DNA of 64,000 bases from Actinophytocola sp050699935 (GTDB taxonomy: Bacteria; Actinomycetota; Actinomycetes; Mycobacteriales; Pseudonocardiaceae), in NCBI RefSeq assembly GCF_050699935.1, contig NZ_JBOHGB010000014.1:16181-80180 (forward strand), in the 5' to 3' direction. The translations under genes and the position numbers were made by a program. Below the pieces are notes generated by a model. That model saw nothing but the letters and a program-made list of their open reading frames with translations, was not told where the DNA came from and searched no databases. Positions 62,772 through 64,000 of this stretch are shown one piece after another; the stretch's first letter is position 1, and every line of letters starts with the position of its first letter.

Positions 62772-63732
62772 AGAGGCCGCGCAGATTGGTTGGCCTGGAG
62801 TGATGAGCAGGCACGGGTTCGGTGATCATGAAGTTGCTGACGCTTCGTGATCACCTGGAGTACCCGTGCCTGCCCTGCCATCATGGCTTATCAACCCGTT
62901 GTGGGACCAATTCGCCGCGTTGTTGCCCGCCCGACCTGTGTTCGATCCGTCTCATCCACTGGGGTGTCACCGTCGTCGGATCCCGGATCGGGTCGTGTTC
63001 GACAAGCTGGTGCAGGTGCTGCGGTTCGGCTGCTCCTACGAGGGCATCGCGGACGCCTTCTGCTCGGCGTCCACGATCCGCAACCGCCGTGACGAGTGGA
63101 TCACACTCGGGGTGTTCGCCAGGTTGAAGACGATCACGCTGGCGGCCTACGACCGCATCGTGGGCCTGTTGCTGGAGAACATCGCGGTGGATGGGTGTAT
63201 CACCAAGGCTCCCGGTGGCGGGGAGGTGGCTGGCCCGTCTCCGGTCGACCGCCGCAAGCAAGGCATGAAACGCTCACTGATGGTCGAAGGTGAGGGCATC
63301 CCGCTGGGCCGAATCCTCACGGGGGCGAACCGTCACGACTCGCCACTGCTGGCGCCCACCTTGGACAAGCTCGGCGACATCGGGCCGCTGCCGGAAGACA
63401 TGACCGTGCACCAGGACTCCGGCTACGACTCGGGCAAGACCCGCGACGAACTCGCTGGCCGCGGCCTGCACGGACAGATCACGCACAAGGGTGAGAAGGC
63501 GCCCATCCAGGCCAGCAGCCGCTGGCACATAGAGCGCACGAACTCCTGGCACACCGCGTTCAACCGCCTCCAACGCTGCTACGAACGCCACGAGATCGTC
63601 ATCGACGCCTACTTCGACCTCGCCGACGCGATCATCACCATCCCTAGCCTGATCCGCAAAGCCTGGACCCTCTACCGCTGGGACACCCGACCAGCACGCC
63701 GCCCATAAAGATCACCTAATTGCGCGACCTCT
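62772..63732 (+). mobile_element. IS5-family insertion sequence, intact
   Basis: 961 bp bounded by inverted repeats AGAGGCCGCGCA (62772-62783) and its imperfect complement TGCGCGACCTCT (63721-63732, one mismatch). It contains one intact transposase gene. It interrupts the AdoMet synthetase fragment. The target duplication is not clear. Confidence 0.8.
62866..63708 (+). CDS. IS5-family DDE transposase
   Basis: 280 aa. HTH-like N-terminus (WDQFAALLPARPVFDPSHPL, FGCSYEGIADAFCSASTIRN). Catalytic DDE: NIAVDGCITKAP (Asp), TVHQDSGYDSGKTRDEL (Asp), SRWHIERTNSWHTAFNRLQR (Glu). No frameshift, so the element could be active. Confidence 0.92.
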   Translation: MPALPSWLINPLWDQFAALLPARPVFDPSHPLGCHRRRIPDRVVFDKLVQVLRFGCSYEGIADAFCSASTIRNRRDEWITLGVFARLKTITLAAYDRIVGLLLENIAVDGCITKAPGGGEVAGPSPVDRRKQGMKRSLMVEGEGIPLGRILTGANRHDSPLLAPTLDKLGDIGPLPEDMTVHQDSGYDSGKTRDELAGRGLHGQITHKGEKAPIQASSRWHIERTNSWHTAFNRLQRCYERHEIVIDAYFDLADAIITIPSLIRKAWTLYRWDTRPARRP

Positions 63733-64000
63733 AAGCTTGAGTTTTAACCTGTTCGGCGTGGTCGTGGCCTGGTTGACTTCGTCTTGGTTGGTGTGCTGGT
63801 CCTGACGATGTGCACGTCGTGGCGTTGGGCGGGTTGGTGGTTGCGGCTTCCGGATGGTCGTCCTGGGCCGGGCCGGGAGGGTTTCGGTGCACCGGCCGGA
63901 CAGCCTGCCTGTGCGCGGATGTGCCGAAACCCGCGACGGACCCGGGCTGGGGACAACCGATCGGGCGCGGTGGGTTTCTCCTATGGACGGCGTAGATCGA
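63733..64000. other. Right edge, nothing recognised
   Basis: 268 bp beyond the IS5 inverted repeat. Neither strand shows a supported gene, hairpin or tRNA part before the window ends. Confidence 0.5.

Overview
The window is high-GC actinomycete DNA. GTG/TTG starts, 4-bp ATGA/GTGA overlaps within operons, PadR/ArsR/MerR/TetR/GntR regulators and the protein families present all suggest a Pseudonocardiales-type genome; the genus cannot be fixed from this sequence. No rRNA, complete tRNA or CRISPR array was seen. The tRNA pieces present are 3' fragments of the kind left at integration sites.

Layout. (1) 1-0.9 kb: gene-free, with 3' fragments of tRNA-Ala(GGC) and a tRNA-Lys-like gene. (2) 0.9-16 kb, all minus strand: an intact, tightly coupled eight-gene operon. 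In transcription order it encodes a PGAP1-like serine hydrolase, a TIR-NACHT-like NTPase-TPR protein, a TPR/Cys-cluster protein, a 1714-aa CHAT-protease/repeat protein, an 82-aa protein, a GrpE-like protein, a DnaK with a zinc ribbon, and a degenerate Hsp70 with a helical tail. It looks like a chaperone-linked STAND/CHAT immunity or cell-death system and is the most interesting locus here. (3) 16-38 kb: an eroded accessory region. It holds a katG remnant split by an IS3-family element, a tRNA-Val 3' half, a PadR/ABC exporter set, an arsenic/mercury-type cluster (ArsR, hydrolase, frameshifted arsM, rhodanese, MerR, MerB fusion), an IS110 copy interrupting an exporter gene, a SAM methyltransferase/MarR pair, a decayed tniA-tniB-tniQ transposon, a TetR/oxidoreductase pair, and fragments including a P450 tail. 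(4) 38-59 kb: an intact catabolic island. It has a minus-strand arm (CoA-transferase, LLM oxidoreductase, hydantoinase, carbon-nitrogen hydrolase, MmgE/PrpD, isochorismatase-like), a plus-strand GntR gene, and a plus-strand transport/HyuAB/ADH/CoA-transferase pair/hydratase/ABC-importer arm. (5) 59-64 kb: decay again, with broken hydrolase and AhpD-like genes, a CmtR-like/CDF metal pair, AlaRS-like and archaeal-type AdoMet synthetase fragments, and an intact IS5-family element.

How the parts work together. In region 2 the overlaps imply one transcript and fixed stoichiometry: a TIR/NTPase sensor, a CHAT protease and a lipase-like hydrolase made together with their own Hsp70, GrpE and possible J-like partners. 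In region 4 a polyamine-type ABC importer probably brings in a nitrogenous or cyclic-amide compound. Ring-opening (hydantoinase, HyuAB), C-N bond cleavage, CoA activation and hydration would then feed central metabolism under GntR control. The contrast between intact regions 2 and 4 and frameshift-riddled regions 3 and 5 suggests selection is keeping the former.
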